A DNA stretch of 5,812 nt from assembly GCA_021159425.1 (NCBI GenBank), contig JAGGRU010000262.1, positions 1 through 5,812 on the forward strand, given 5' to 3'. The position numbers and the translations under genes are program-made. The notes beneath the pieces were generated by a model. That model was not told where the DNA came from and searched no databases. It saw only the letters and a list, made by a program, of their open reading frames with translations. Shown here one piece after another: positions 1 to 5,812 of this stretch. The DNA comes from Sulfurovum sp. Its GTDB lineage: Bacteria; Campylobacterota; Campylobacteria; Campylobacterales; Sulfurovaceae. Every line of letters starts with the position of its first letter. Position 1 is the stretch's first letter.

Positions 1-82
1 TTTTTACATCAATAATTTAGGCTTTAAAGGAGATAAACTGTTACAATCGGTATCGTGGTGAGGTGGAATAAGAAAAATTGGT

Positions 83-148
83 TTAGTGGTCTAGGAAAAG
101 GGGTGCATCAAACTTTTCATCAAACTCTTTAGTTGTTACTGTTTTCAT
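83..148 (-). pseudogene. 5' remnant of a CopG/BrnA-like antitoxin gene
   Basis: A 21-codon reading frame starts at ATG 148-146 and ends at TAA 85-83. A strong ribosome binding site, GAGGAG (161-156), lies 7 nt upstream. The first 14 residues, MKTVTTKEFDEKFD, match the characteristic start of CopG/BrnA antitoxins partnered with BrnT, which normally continue with an acidic GEDI-type stretch and then a ribbon-helix-helix domain. Here the sequence switches to APLFLDH and stops, and none of the three frames down to position 1 restores an RHH domain. This therefore looks like a gene broken around position 106 by deletion or recombination, with its translation start still intact. It could be expressed as a short peptide; I see no evidence that it has a function. 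Confidence 0.6.
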
Positions 149-197
149 AGTTCTTCTCCTCATTTTTTCTGCATCTTCTTACACTGATAATACGAAG
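129..197 (-). pseudogene. 3' remnant of a BrnT-family toxin gene
   Basis: Read on the minus strand, this frame gives a 22-residue tail, LRIISVRR followed by CRKNEEKNYENSNN, then TAA at 131-129. It resembles the conserved C-terminus of BrnT (RelE-fold ribonuclease toxins), where an IRIISAR strand is followed by a lysine/glutamate-rich helix ending near YYE. The frame stays open upstream to about 230, but those residues (CCAIKYYHPFPP) do not look like BrnT, so the first three quarters of the gene are missing. The frame overlaps the start of the antitoxin remnant by 20 bp, matching the usual toxin-then-antitoxin order of brnTA operons. No full-length toxin can be made from it. The identification rests on a short stretch recognised by eye, but the adjacent antitoxin start supports it. 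Confidence 0.6.
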
Positions 198-232
198 GGG
201 GAAAGGGTGATAGTACTTAATAGCACAACATA

Positions 233-739
233 CTAATCCACTATATCCAACACCTGTCCTATACTTAAAAACATGGGAGAGGGAGTACCTGGTTTTATGC
301 AAATAAACCCTAATGATTCATAAAATACAACAGCATCTTTTTCTGCCAAAAGATAAATACCTGCACAGCCTGCAAGTTCTGAAATTTCTGCTACTTTCAA
401 CAAAGCGTCACGCAGCAATCTTTTACCTATGCCTTGTCCCTGAATTTTTTTATCTACTGCCAACATACCTAATTTGATAACTGGAACCACGGGAGGAAGC
501 GCAGAAGGTTTTTGTTCAGTTTCAAACATATCTCTTGTTATGGCAAATGTATCTAAAGTATAAAATCCTACAAAAATATCATCCTCTAAGAGGACATAGG
601 CTTGAGACAGATGTTTTTTTACACGTTTCTTTAAAGATCTTTGTACAAAAGTATTGATCATTTCATTGTTGCAGTCAAAGGTTTTATAATCTTTATATGA
701 GAATGCCGTATCGAATTTTATAAGTCGGTACTTAGTCAT
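233..739 (-). CDS. GNAT acetyltransferase toxin (TacT-type, type II toxin-antitoxin)
   Basis: This 168-residue protein has the size and layout of TacT/AtaT-like toxins, which acetylate the amino group of aminoacyl-tRNA and so block translation. The N-terminus carries the family pattern FDCNNEMINTFVQ (21-33). The acetyl-CoA-binding motif A is LGMLAVD followed by QGQGIGKRLL (90-109). The C-terminal FYESLGF (139-145) holds the conserved tyrosine (Y140) that acts as the catalytic residue in this family. I chose ATG at 739 rather than TTG at 742 because GGAAAG (750-745) lies 5 nt upstream and the ATG overlaps the antitoxin stop in ATGACTAA. That 8-bp overlap suggests translational coupling and shared control by the antitoxin. 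The key motifs look intact, so the toxin is probably active. Its exact tRNA target cannot be read from sequence. Confidence 0.88.
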   Translation of the reverse strand: MTKYRLIKFDTAFSYKDYKTFDCNNEMINTFVQRSLKKRVKKHLSQAYVLLEDDIFVGFYTLDTFAITRDMFETEQKPSALPPVVPVIKLGMLAVDKKIQGQGIGKRLLRDALLKVAEISELAGCAGIYLLAEKDAVVFYESLGFICIKPGTPSPMFLSIGQVLDIVD

Positions 740-1010
740 CAAAACTTTCCAAATTCATTAACTCTTTGAGTGCTTTAGTAGGTTTTTTTGAGGAAGAAAT
801 ACTGCTTTCAAAATGTTTCCACTCCTCTTTTGAGAGTGTCAAAAGATTATCTTCTTTAATAACATCTTTGGCTCTTTGTGTTGCGGTAGAGATGAGAAAA
901 GAACTCAAGTCCATACCCAAAGAATTTGCAGCATCTTGTAATAATGCCTTAATATCTTTAGATGTTTTAAACTCTATTCGGGCATCTTTTAAATCTATTG
1001 CTGTCAACAT
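732..1010 (-). CDS. DUF1778 ribbon-helix-helix antitoxin (TacA-type)
   Basis: This 92-residue protein is the expected partner of the downstream GNAT toxin. Residues about 10-53 form a ribbon-helix-helix DNA-binding fold: strand RIEFKTS, helix KDIKALLQDAANSLG, then helix DLSSFLISTATQRAKDVI, typical of DUF1778. The C-terminal part contains LTLSKEEWKHFESS (57-70) and KALKELMN (79-86), matching the tail that in this family wraps around and blocks the toxin's active site. The start at 1010 is supported by AAGGA about 7 nt upstream. The gene is first in a two-gene operon driven by a strong promoter at 1042-1070, and the protein probably represses that promoter by binding the tandem repeats at 1022-1043. 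The autoregulation is inferred from family behaviour. Confidence 0.87.
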   Translation of the reverse strand: MLTAIDLKDARIEFKTSKDIKALLQDAANSLGMDLSSFLISTATQRAKDVIKEDNLLTLSKEEWKHFESSISSSKKPTKALKELMNLESFDD

Positions 1011-1021
1011 AATATTATCCT

Positions 1022-1043
1022 TATACGGTTATTGTACGGATAT
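1022..1043. promoter_or_regulatory. Candidate antitoxin operator: two tandem 11-bp repeats
   Basis: On the plus strand TATACGGTTAT (1022-1032) is followed directly by TGTACGGATAT (1033-1043), identical at 9 of 11 positions. The repeats cover the predicted transcription start and reach into the -10 box. An 11-bp period is about one helical turn, the arrangement used when RHH dimers bind side by side on one DNA face. The binding itself is inferred. Confidence 0.5.
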
Positions 1044-1070
1044 TATATACTATTAGCGTAAAAATGTCAA
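1042..1070 (-). promoter_or_regulatory. Consensus sigma-70 promoter of the TacA/TacT-type operon
   Basis: On the minus strand a perfect TTGACA (-35, 1070-1065) is followed by a 17-bp spacer and a perfect TATAAT (-10, 1047-1042). Both hexamers and the spacing match the consensus exactly. Transcription should start near 1035, giving a leader of about 25 nt before the antitoxin ATG at 1010. Such a strong promoter makes sense only if it is repressed, as expected for an autoregulated toxin-antitoxin operon. Confidence 0.88.
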
Positions 1071-1114
1071 TTATTTAATCTAAAAAAGAAAGAAGACGTA
1101 CATAGGTTGCGGAA

Positions 1115-1134
1115 GGTCGGTAAACCGACCCTAC
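1115..1134 (-). repeat. REP-like palindrome with 5' GTAG at the dsbD stop codon
   Basis: On the minus strand GTAG (1134-1131) is followed by a perfect hairpin: GGTCGG, loop TTTA, CCGACC (1130-1115). A GTAG tetranucleotide at the 5' foot of a GC-rich stem-loop is the signature of REP sequences mobilised by RAYT (REP-associated Y1) transposases. The first G of GTAG is also the last base of the dsbD TAG stop, so the element abuts the coding end. No T-run follows within 10 nt, so it is not a typical Rho-independent terminator, though it could protect the 3' end of the mRNA. Only one copy is seen here, so repeat status needs the genome. Confidence 0.5.
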
Positions 1135-2924
1135 TATTCGATACTCTTTAAATGTTCCGCAAAGACTTCCGGTTTAATGAACCCGGTCAAACTCTTCTCT
1201 GCAATGTATTTATTGTCTTTCCCAAAGAAGATGATATTTGGCGTACCGAAGAGTTCAAACTCTTTCAAAAGTGCTTTGTCATCATCACTGTTATCTGTCA
1301 AGTCTATTTTAATGAAAGTAAAGTTCTTAAGCTGCTCTTGTACTTTAGGATGAGGGAAAGTAATGTGTTCCAACTCTGCACAGGCAGTACATGAGTCTTT
1401 ACCAAAATCCACAACTACAGGTTTATCGGAGGCTTTTACTTCTTTCATCAGACGTGCTATAGAATACCCTCTGTGACTCTCTTTATCTTCTGGGCTTGCA
1501 GTTGTAGCTCCTGCCACAGCAACACCAACCTGTGTAAATTTCTCAAACGGTTTAATGATAGAACTTGAACCACTCAATGCACCTACAAAAAGAGATGCCC
1601 CGTAAAGCATGAACACAATAGCTAAAAGCTGAAAGAGCTTTTTAGCTCCCTGAGTTGCTGTGCTTGGGTTGAAGATACCCATATAAAGTGCTGACCCCAT
1701 AAACAACAATGACCAGAGTATCATCGTTACCATATCAGGTAAAATACGTCCCAACATGAAAATAGCAAGACCAAGCATCATCACACCAAACACTTGTGAA
1801 ACAGCCGTCATCCAACCACCGGGCTTAGGCATAAATTTACCCGCACCTATACCCACAAGCAGCAGTGGCATACCCATACCCATACTCATGACAAAAAGTG
1901 CTATACCGCCAAGCAGGGCATCACCTGTATGAGAAATGAACAGTACTGCTCCACCAAGAGGAGGGGCAACACAAGGCCCGACGATCAGTGCAGAGAGAAG
2001 ACCCATGATCGCTGTACCAGCAATACCACCCTTCTGTCCCGCATCATCAGAGGCTTTTGAAATTTTAGACTGCCAGGAAGCAGGAAGTCCTATTTCATAA
2101 TAACCAAAGAGAGAATAAGCCAGAGCTACGAACATAGCTGCAAATACAGTAAGCACCCAAGGGTTCTGCATCGCTGCCTGAATGTCGGCACCAAGCAGAC
2201 CTGCAACAACACCCACCACTGTGTAAGTAAGTGCCATAGAAACAACATAAACCAAAGAAGTAAAGAATGCTTTGGCAACACTCGGTTTCCCTTCACCCGA
2301 CTGAGAAACGATTATCGAAGATAAGATCGGGATCATCGGGAAAACACAAGGAGTCAATGCCAGTAACAAACCAAAAATAAAGAAGAGTAAAATAACAAAA
2401 AATGAACTCTCAGAACTTAAGACATCAGCTATTTTAGCTGTATTTCCTTCTTTTGTGAGTGAAGAAATCTTATCAAACACATCAGCTTCTACACCTTTAA
2501 AATTAAAAGATTTTACAAAAGGCTGGTAACAGATACCTCTCTCATTACATCCCAGTACTTCTATTTCCAGAGTATAATCACCCTGTACTTTTGATTCAAT
2601 CTCTTTTACGGGAATATTAATAAAGATCTCTTTTTCAAATACCTTATCACCCTCAAAATCATGTGAAGCAGGTTTATTGACCTCAAGTTCTACTTTAGAA
2701 GGAGAGGTGACTCTATAGTGTAAAGTATCATCATCATAGACATGAATTTTATCTGCCAAAGTGACCTTTGTCTCAATGACATCACCTTTTAAGACAGCTG
2801 TAATTTGAAAAGCTTCTTCAGGCTGTAAAAATTTTTGTTTTTTTAAGGCTGAACTAAAACCGCCAAATACCAATGTACTCAAAAGCAAACTCAAAAGGAG
2901 TAACTTTTTGATCATATTTTGCAT
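1134..2924 (-). CDS. dsbD: Thiol:disulfide interchange protein DsbD, full length
   Basis: DsbD passes electrons from cytoplasmic thioredoxin across the inner membrane to periplasmic thiol proteins such as disulfide isomerases and cytochrome c maturation factors. This 596-residue protein has all three parts of the family. A signal peptide (about 1-26) leads into a periplasmic N-terminal domain with C126 and C132 in CNERGIC. A membrane domain of about eight helices (174-450) carries C193 in TPCVFPMIP and C318 in GPCVAPPLGG. A C-terminal thioredoxin-like domain has C512-T-A-C515 and a cis-proline at TP (561-562). The E. coli active site is CVAC, so CTAC is a normal variant. ATG 2924 is chosen because AAAGGGA lies about 5 nt upstream; an internal ATG at 2915 is less well placed. 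The gene diverges from the YyaL-family gene and ends on a REP-like hairpin. Confidence 0.95.
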   Translation of the reverse strand: MQNMIKKLLLLSLLLSTLVFGGFSSALKKQKFLQPEEAFQITAVLKGDVIETKVTLADKIHVYDDDTLHYRVTSPSKVELEVNKPASHDFEGDKVFEKEIFINIPVKEIESKVQGDYTLEIEVLGCNERGICYQPFVKSFNFKGVEADVFDKISSLTKEGNTAKIADVLSSESSFFVILLFFIFGLLLALTPCVFPMIPILSSIIVSQSGEGKPSVAKAFFTSLVYVVSMALTYTVVGVVAGLLGADIQAAMQNPWVLTVFAAMFVALAYSLFGYYEIGLPASWQSKISKASDDAGQKGGIAGTAIMGLLSALIVGPCVAPPLGGAVLFISHTGDALLGGIALFVMSMGMGMPLLLVGIGAGKFMPKPGGWMTAVSQVFGVMMLGLAIFMLGRILPDMVTMILWSLLFMGSALYMGIFNPSTATQGAKKLFQLLAIVFMLYGASLFVGALSGSSSIIKPFEKFTQVGVAVAGATTASPEDKESHRGYSIARLMKEVKASDKPVVVDFGKDSCTACAELEHITFPHPKVQEQLKNFTFIKIDLTDNSDDDKALLKEFELFGTPNIIFFGKDNKYIAEKSLTGFIKPEVFAEHLKSIE

Positions 2925-3054
2925 TTTTTCCCTTTTGTGTTAAACTTTTATAACATTCTATAGTAAGATATATGTATAAGCTGTGTAATATTAACTAAAA
3001 TATATTAATCATTAATCAATCAAGTATCATAAAAGTATATTTAAAAGGCACAAA
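2925..3054. promoter_or_regulatory. Divergent promoter region between dsbD and the YyaL-family gene
   Basis: This 130-bp, very AT-rich spacer must hold promoters for both flanking genes. Possible -10 boxes are TATAAA on the minus strand (2952-2947) for dsbD and TATCAT on the plus strand (3025-3030) for the other gene; each would give a leader under 20 nt. Neither has a convincing -35, which is usual in Campylobacterota. A short tandem repeat, ATTAATC twice (3004-3017) followed by AATC, lies upstream of the plus-strand -10 and could be a regulator site. The ribosome binding site AAAAGG (3043-3048) precedes ATG 3055 by 6 nt. Confidence 0.4.
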
Positions 3055-4989
3055 ATGGCAAATTTTCTTAAAGATGAGCTCTCTCCTTACCTGCAGCAGC
3101 ATGCAGACAATCCTGTTGACTGGTATCCCTGGGGTGAAAAAGCATTTCAAAAAGCTAAAAAAGAGAATAAACCCATTTTTCTCTCTATAGGCTACAGCTC
3201 TTGCCACTGGTGTCATGTGATGGAACATGAATCTTTTGAAGATGAAAAAACAGCCAAGATCCTAAATGAAGGCTTTGTCTCCATCAAGGTAGACCGTGAA
3301 GAGCGCCCCGACATTGACAAACATTTTCAAGATGTATACCGCTTAATGAATGGTCGTCCCGGTGGTTGGCCTACTTCTATCTTTTTGACCGAGGATTTAA
3401 AACCTTTTTACTCAGCCACTTACATCCCTGATGAACCGAAGTACGGGATGATGAGTTTTAAAGCACTCCTTGATGTGATCTCCAATAAATATAAAAACGA
3501 AAAGAAAACACTGGTCACTGAAGCAGACAGAATACTCCAACACCTCAACCCAAAAGAGGACAAGATACAGGCTACCAAACTGGATGAGAGTATCATCAAC
3601 AGAGTCATTGAGCAGGCTAAACAGCTTTTTGACAACAGCGATGGAGGATTTAACAAAGCACCTAAATTTCCTCAGGCTTCTACTCTCTCTTTACTTTTGG
3701 ATGTGTATAAACTCACCGATGACAAAGAGACACTCAATATGTCTCTGCTTTCTCTCTCTTCCATGGCAAGAGGCGGGTTACGGGACTTGGTAGATGGCGG
3801 TTTTTGCCGTTACTCTACAGACAATGAATGGCTTGTGCCCCACTTTGAGAAGATGACGTATGACAATGCCCTGCTCTCTTGTGTCTACCTCAAAGCATAC
3901 CATGCGACCCATAATGATTTTTACAAAGATGTTGCATTTGAAACCTTGGATTTCATGCTTGAAAAAATGTCTGAAGACAAACTCTTCTACTCTGCCTCTG
4001 ATGCCGATACGGAAGGTGAAGAGGGTAAATACTTTGTTTACACCTATGAAAAAGCACTCAAATCATTTGACAAAGCAGGCATACCGGGTGATGCACATAA
4101 AAAACTTGCAAAAGCCCTGCATATTACCAAAGAAGGGAACTTTGAAGGTAAAAATATCATTCGTGTGGATGATCCCAAATCTATAGATATTCCTTACTAC
4201 GCTAAAGCAATAGAAGCACTAAAAAAACGTCGAAAAGAGAAGCGTGTTTATCCCTTCATAGACAAAAAAGTGATCGTTTCATGGAACGCCATGATGATTA
4301 CTTCACTCTTTAAAGCATCTCGTGTCGATAGCAAATACTTAAAAGTTGCCATGAAGTCTTTAGACAAACTGCTCTCAACGATGTATATAAACTCCCAACT
4401 CTTCCACTCCACTCTCATAGGAAAAGAGCCAAAGATCCAGGCATTCTTGGAAGATTACGCCTATTTGTCTGAAGCACTGATCGAAGCGTATGAGAGTACT
4501 CTGGATGAAGTTTATCTTATTACTGCAAGCAAACTTGTAAATACAGCCATTGAAAAATACTATGAAAATGGAAAATGGAAATTCTCTCGTGGTGAGTTTG
4601 AGACGAATGCAGACATTTATGACTCTTCCTATCCTTCATCGGTTTCAACGATGCTCTCTGTCCTCTACTCTATCAGCTCACTGGTTGACATTGTCTACAA
4701 AAAGTTTGTTTTTAAAACACTGGAAATTTACTCTTATGATGTAATGCGTCAACCTATCTCTACCCCTAAAATGACTCAAATGGTCATACGTTATTTGAAA
4801 GACGACATCATCATTAAAGCCAAAGAGAAGAAACTGAAAGATCACATTACAGATATTGACGCACTGCCTTACCCTTTTACACTTATAAAAAGTGACACAA
4901 ATGACGGCTATATGATCTGTAACTCAAACAGCTGTTTTGGAGATGAGAAAGATTTTGAGGGAGTTTTAAAGGTTTTGGAGAAGAGGTAG
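3055..4989 (+). CDS. YyaL/SPATA20-family protein (DUF255 thioredoxin-like domain plus six-hairpin-type domain)
   Basis: This 644-residue protein is a complete member of the YyaL family, conserved from bacteria to human SPATA20 but without a settled biochemical role. The N-terminal thioredoxin-like domain starts with NPVDWYPWG (19-27). It has the family hallmark C50-H-W-C53-HVM in the redox position, [10 protein letters not shown] (79-88), and [10 protein letters not shown] (103-112) with the cis-proline. The rest resembles a six-hairpin glycosidase-like barrel, with family motifs [12 protein letters not shown] (196-207), [13 protein letters not shown] (247-259), [13 protein letters not shown] (262-274), [11 protein letters not shown] (315-325) and VSWNAMM (408-414). 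A C-terminal pair, C622 and C627, matches the usual ending. There is no signal peptide, so it should be cytoplasmic. The length is close to the usual ~650-700. Divergence from dsbD suggests a shared redox theme, but no direct link is shown. Confidence 0.93.
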   Translation: MANFLKDELSPYLQQHADNPVDWYPWGEKAFQKAKKENKPIFLSIGYSSCHWCHVMEHESFEDEKTAKILNEGFVSIKVDREERPDIDKHFQDVYRLMNGRPGGWPTSIFLTEDLKPFYSATYIPDEPKYGMMSFKALLDVISNKYKNEKKTLVTEADRILQHLNPKEDKIQATKLDESIINRVIEQAKQLFDNSDGGFNKAPKFPQASTLSLLLDVYKLTDDKETLNMSLLSLSSMARGGLRDLVDGGFCRYSTDNEWLVPHFEKMTYDNALLSCVYLKAYHATHNDFYKDVAFETLDFMLEKMSEDKLFYSASDADTEGEEGKYFVYTYEKALKSFDKAGIPGDAHKKLAKALHITKEGNFEGKNIIRVDDPKSIDIPYYAKAIEALKKRRKEKRVYPFIDKKVIVSWNAMMITSLFKASRVDSKYLKVAMKSLDKLLSTMYINSQLFHSTLIGKEPKIQAFLEDYAYLSEALIEAYESTLDEVYLITASKLVNTAIEKYYENGKWKFSRGEFETNADIYDSSYPSSVSTMLSVLYSISSLVDIVYKKFVFKTLEIYSYDVMRQPISTPKMTQMVIRYLKDDIIIKAKEKKLKDHITDIDALPYPFTLIKSDTNDGYMICNSNSCFGDEKDFEGVLKVLEKR

Positions 4990-5008
4990 TTCTGTAATTA
5001 AAATAGAA

Positions 5009-5569
5009 TTATCTACTTGAATCCTCTGTTAAAGTTGCATAGGTTTTGAAAGTCAAACCTGTTCTCAAATTAAACATCTTATCCAAAACTTTCCTTGGTA
5101 CATTTGCTATGGCTAACACTTCATCTATACTGTAATCACTTCCTTGTTCATCTAGTAAATCAATTATTTTCATAATATTAAAAGGTAACTTACTTGGTCT
5201 TAAGCGATTTTTAAAATAGGCATCAAGTTCATTTTCTAAAATATTTTTTTCTAGTAAAATAGGTTCTTTGGGAGTCTGCATGAGTTCATCCATCTGTTCT
5301 TCATAAAAAAAAGAAGCCCCTGCACCTTTGAATCTTATGGCTATTAGATGCAACTTTTCATTTGATTGAATAGACACAGACACTTCATAGGCATTAATGA
5401 GTATGGCTTGAAAACTTTCTAGTTTATAAGCCTTATTTTCAATCAATACTTTACAGTTTGTTTCTTGGTTAATTAAAACTATCATTCCACCATTTGGCAT
5501 GAGTTCATAAGTTGCACAATTTTGTATTAGATCATATCGTTCTATATATTTTTTTAATTTTTTATCCAT
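5009..5569 (-). CDS. AraC-family regulator lacking the second helix-turn-helix (truncated)
   Basis: This 186-residue protein resembles AraC-type regulators with a cupin-like DUF6597-type sensor domain. Visible family features are YELMPNGGMIVLIN (21-34) and LHLIAIRFKGAGASFF (73-88). A linker helix LPFNIMKIIDLLDEQ (128-142) leads to the first HTH of the AraC domain, IDEVLAIANVPRKVLDKMF (148-166), and then GLTFKTYATL (171-180). In complete relatives of about 250-270 residues this point is followed by an arginine-phenylalanine stretch and a second HTH. Here TEDSSR and a stop follow instead, so about 60-80 residues appear to be missing. The stop lies 19 bp from the end of the convergent YyaL-family gene, with no remnant of the lost part visible in between. 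It may be a decayed gene or a shortened protein that still binds ligand or partner. No Shine-Dalgarno precedes the ATG. Confidence 0.72.
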   Translation of the reverse strand: MDKKLKKYIERYDLIQNCATYELMPNGGMIVLINQETNCKVLIENKAYKLESFQAILINAYEVSVSIQSNEKLHLIAIRFKGAGASFFYEEQMDELMQTPKEPILLEKNILENELDAYFKNRLRPSKLPFNIMKIIDLLDEQGSDYSIDEVLAIANVPRKVLDKMFNLRTGLTFKTYATLTEDSSR

Positions 5570-5575
5570 AGCTAT

Positions 5576-5583
5576 AGTATACT
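5576..5583. promoter_or_regulatory. Candidate symmetric -10 element for two divergent genes
   Basis: The 8-bp palindrome AGTATACT contains TATACT on the plus strand (5578-5583) and TATACT on the minus strand (5581-5576), each one base from consensus TATAAT. On the minus strand, start 7 nt downstream falls at 5569, the A of the AraC-type gene's ATG, which also has no ribosome binding site: a leaderless message would result. On the plus strand start would be near 5590, leaving room for the AAGAAAGG ribosome binding site (5598-5605). The -35 regions are weak, with T-rich tracts in their place. Confidence 0.45.
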
Positions 5584-5610
5584 TAGATTTATATTTAAAG
5601 AAAGGTACTT

Positions 5611-5812
5611 ATGTACAATCCTATATCCACGGAGTTTTTTGACCAATTAACAGTTGCCATGCAAAGAAAAATTCCTTCAAGAATAGTATATTATCAAAAT
5701 GAAGAACAAGAAAAAAAGCAAGAGAAAACGGACACAAAAGCTTTAGTAAAAACGATGGAAGTAATCAATGGTTTTGAGTTTTTAATATTAGATACAAAAG
5801 AAAAAATTAGAT
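5611..5812 (+). CDS. Rof-like (Rho-binding antiterminator) protein, 3' end outside window
   Basis: An open frame begins at ATG 5611, 5 nt after the AAGAAAGG ribosome binding site (5598-5605), and runs 67 codons to the window edge without a stop. The start MYNPISTEFFDQLTVAMQRK, then IPSRIVYY (21-28), and later GFEFLILDTKEKIR (54-67) follow the Rof/YaeO pattern: a Y-x-P-I start, a D-x-L-x-x-A helix, a strand, and an EFL...IR segment normally followed by LD. Rof binds the Rho termination factor and inhibits its RNA loading. A charged, lysine/glutamate-rich stretch (about residues 30-45) sits between the first strand and the rest. The gene is divergent from the AraC-type regulator. The identification is by pattern only on a small, incomplete protein; an Sm-like fold protein of other function is possible. 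Confidence 0.55.
   Translation, partial: MYNPISTEFFDQLTVAMQRKIPSRIVYYQNEEQEKKQEKTDTKALVKTMEVINGFEFLILDTKEKIR

Noticed and set aside
2..61. Plus-strand open frame ending in GDKLLQSVSW and TGA at 59-61, possibly the tail of a gene entering from the left
   Set aside because: Only 19 residues are visible, with no recognisable family; a minus-strand frame over the same bases is equally open. Positions 1-82 are left unassigned.
740..742. TTG as the start of the GNAT toxin, one codon before the ATG
   Set aside because: The ATG at 739 has better spacing to GGAAAG and forms the usual stop-start overlap with the antitoxin.
766..1056. 96-residue plus-strand frame opposite the antitoxin
   Set aside because: Shadow of the antitoxin gene, with no ribosome binding site or recognisable domain, and it runs through the antitoxin promoter.
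1115..1130. Rho-independent terminator for dsbD
   Set aside because: The hairpin lacks an adjacent T-run; the nearest pyrimidine-rich stretch is more than 20 nt away. A REP-like element fits better.
83..1134. Integron cassette array, because several small toxin-antitoxin genes lie together
   Set aside because: No attC-type inverted core sites were seen between the modules, and the genes share one strand with a dedicated promoter.
1152..1394. Plus-strand frame opposite the dsbD 3' end
   Set aside because: Antisense shadow of the DsbD thioredoxin domain with no family resemblance.
3016..3228. Minus-strand frame overlapping the start of the YyaL-family gene
   Set aside because: Antisense shadow; the plus-strand product is clear from its conserved motifs.
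3584..4186. Alternate plus-strand frames inside the YyaL-family gene
   Set aside because: Out-of-frame shadows within a gene whose main frame has family motifs throughout.
4990..5008. Bidirectional terminator between the YyaL-family gene and the AraC-type gene
   Set aside because: The 19-bp gap has only a weak AATT/GAATT pairing and no GC-rich stem.

Overview
The window is a 5.8 kb, AT-rich chromosomal-looking segment. Its gene families, A/T-ending codons, AAGG-type ribosome binding sites and T-rich promoters fit a Campylobacterota genome (Sulfurovum/Sulfurimonas-like). That assignment is inference from family resemblance; there is no rRNA or other direct marker.

Left part (1-1133) is a toxin-antitoxin strip, all on the minus strand. 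It holds an apparently intact TacA/TacT-type pair: a DUF1778 ribbon-helix-helix antitoxin and a GNAT acetyltransferase toxin, overlapping by 8 bp. Transcription should come from a sigma-70 promoter with both hexamers perfect and a 17-bp spacer. Two tandem 11-bp repeats sit over the predicted start site and are a good candidate operator. Immediately downstream are remains of a second system: the last ~22 codons of a BrnT-like toxin overlapping the first ~14 codons of its CopG/BrnA-like antitoxin. Both are cut off from the rest of their genes.

Centre (1115-4989) is a divergent pair of thioredoxin-fold genes. dsbD (minus strand) encodes a full-length membrane thiol:disulfide interchange protein with all three cysteine pairs. 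Diverging from it across 130 bp is a complete YyaL/SPATA20-family protein (DUF255 thioredoxin-like plus six-hairpin-type domain). A REP-like hairpin with the 5' GTAG signature sits directly on the dsbD stop codon.

Right part (5009-5812) holds an AraC-type regulator that ends after its first helix-turn-helix, so its DNA-binding domain is about half missing. It converges on the YyaL-family gene with a 19-bp gap. Divergent from it is the start of a small Rof-like (Rho-binding antiterminator) gene that runs off the window. The 41 bp between these two carry a palindrome, AGTATACT, that gives a TATACT -10 element on both strands; the minus-strand copy would place transcription start on the regulator's own ATG.

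I see no large new multi-gene system. The points worth a second look are the decayed BrnT/BrnA pair beside an intact TacA/TacT pair, the operator-promoter of that pair, the REP-like element, the half-domain AraC protein and the symmetric promoter.
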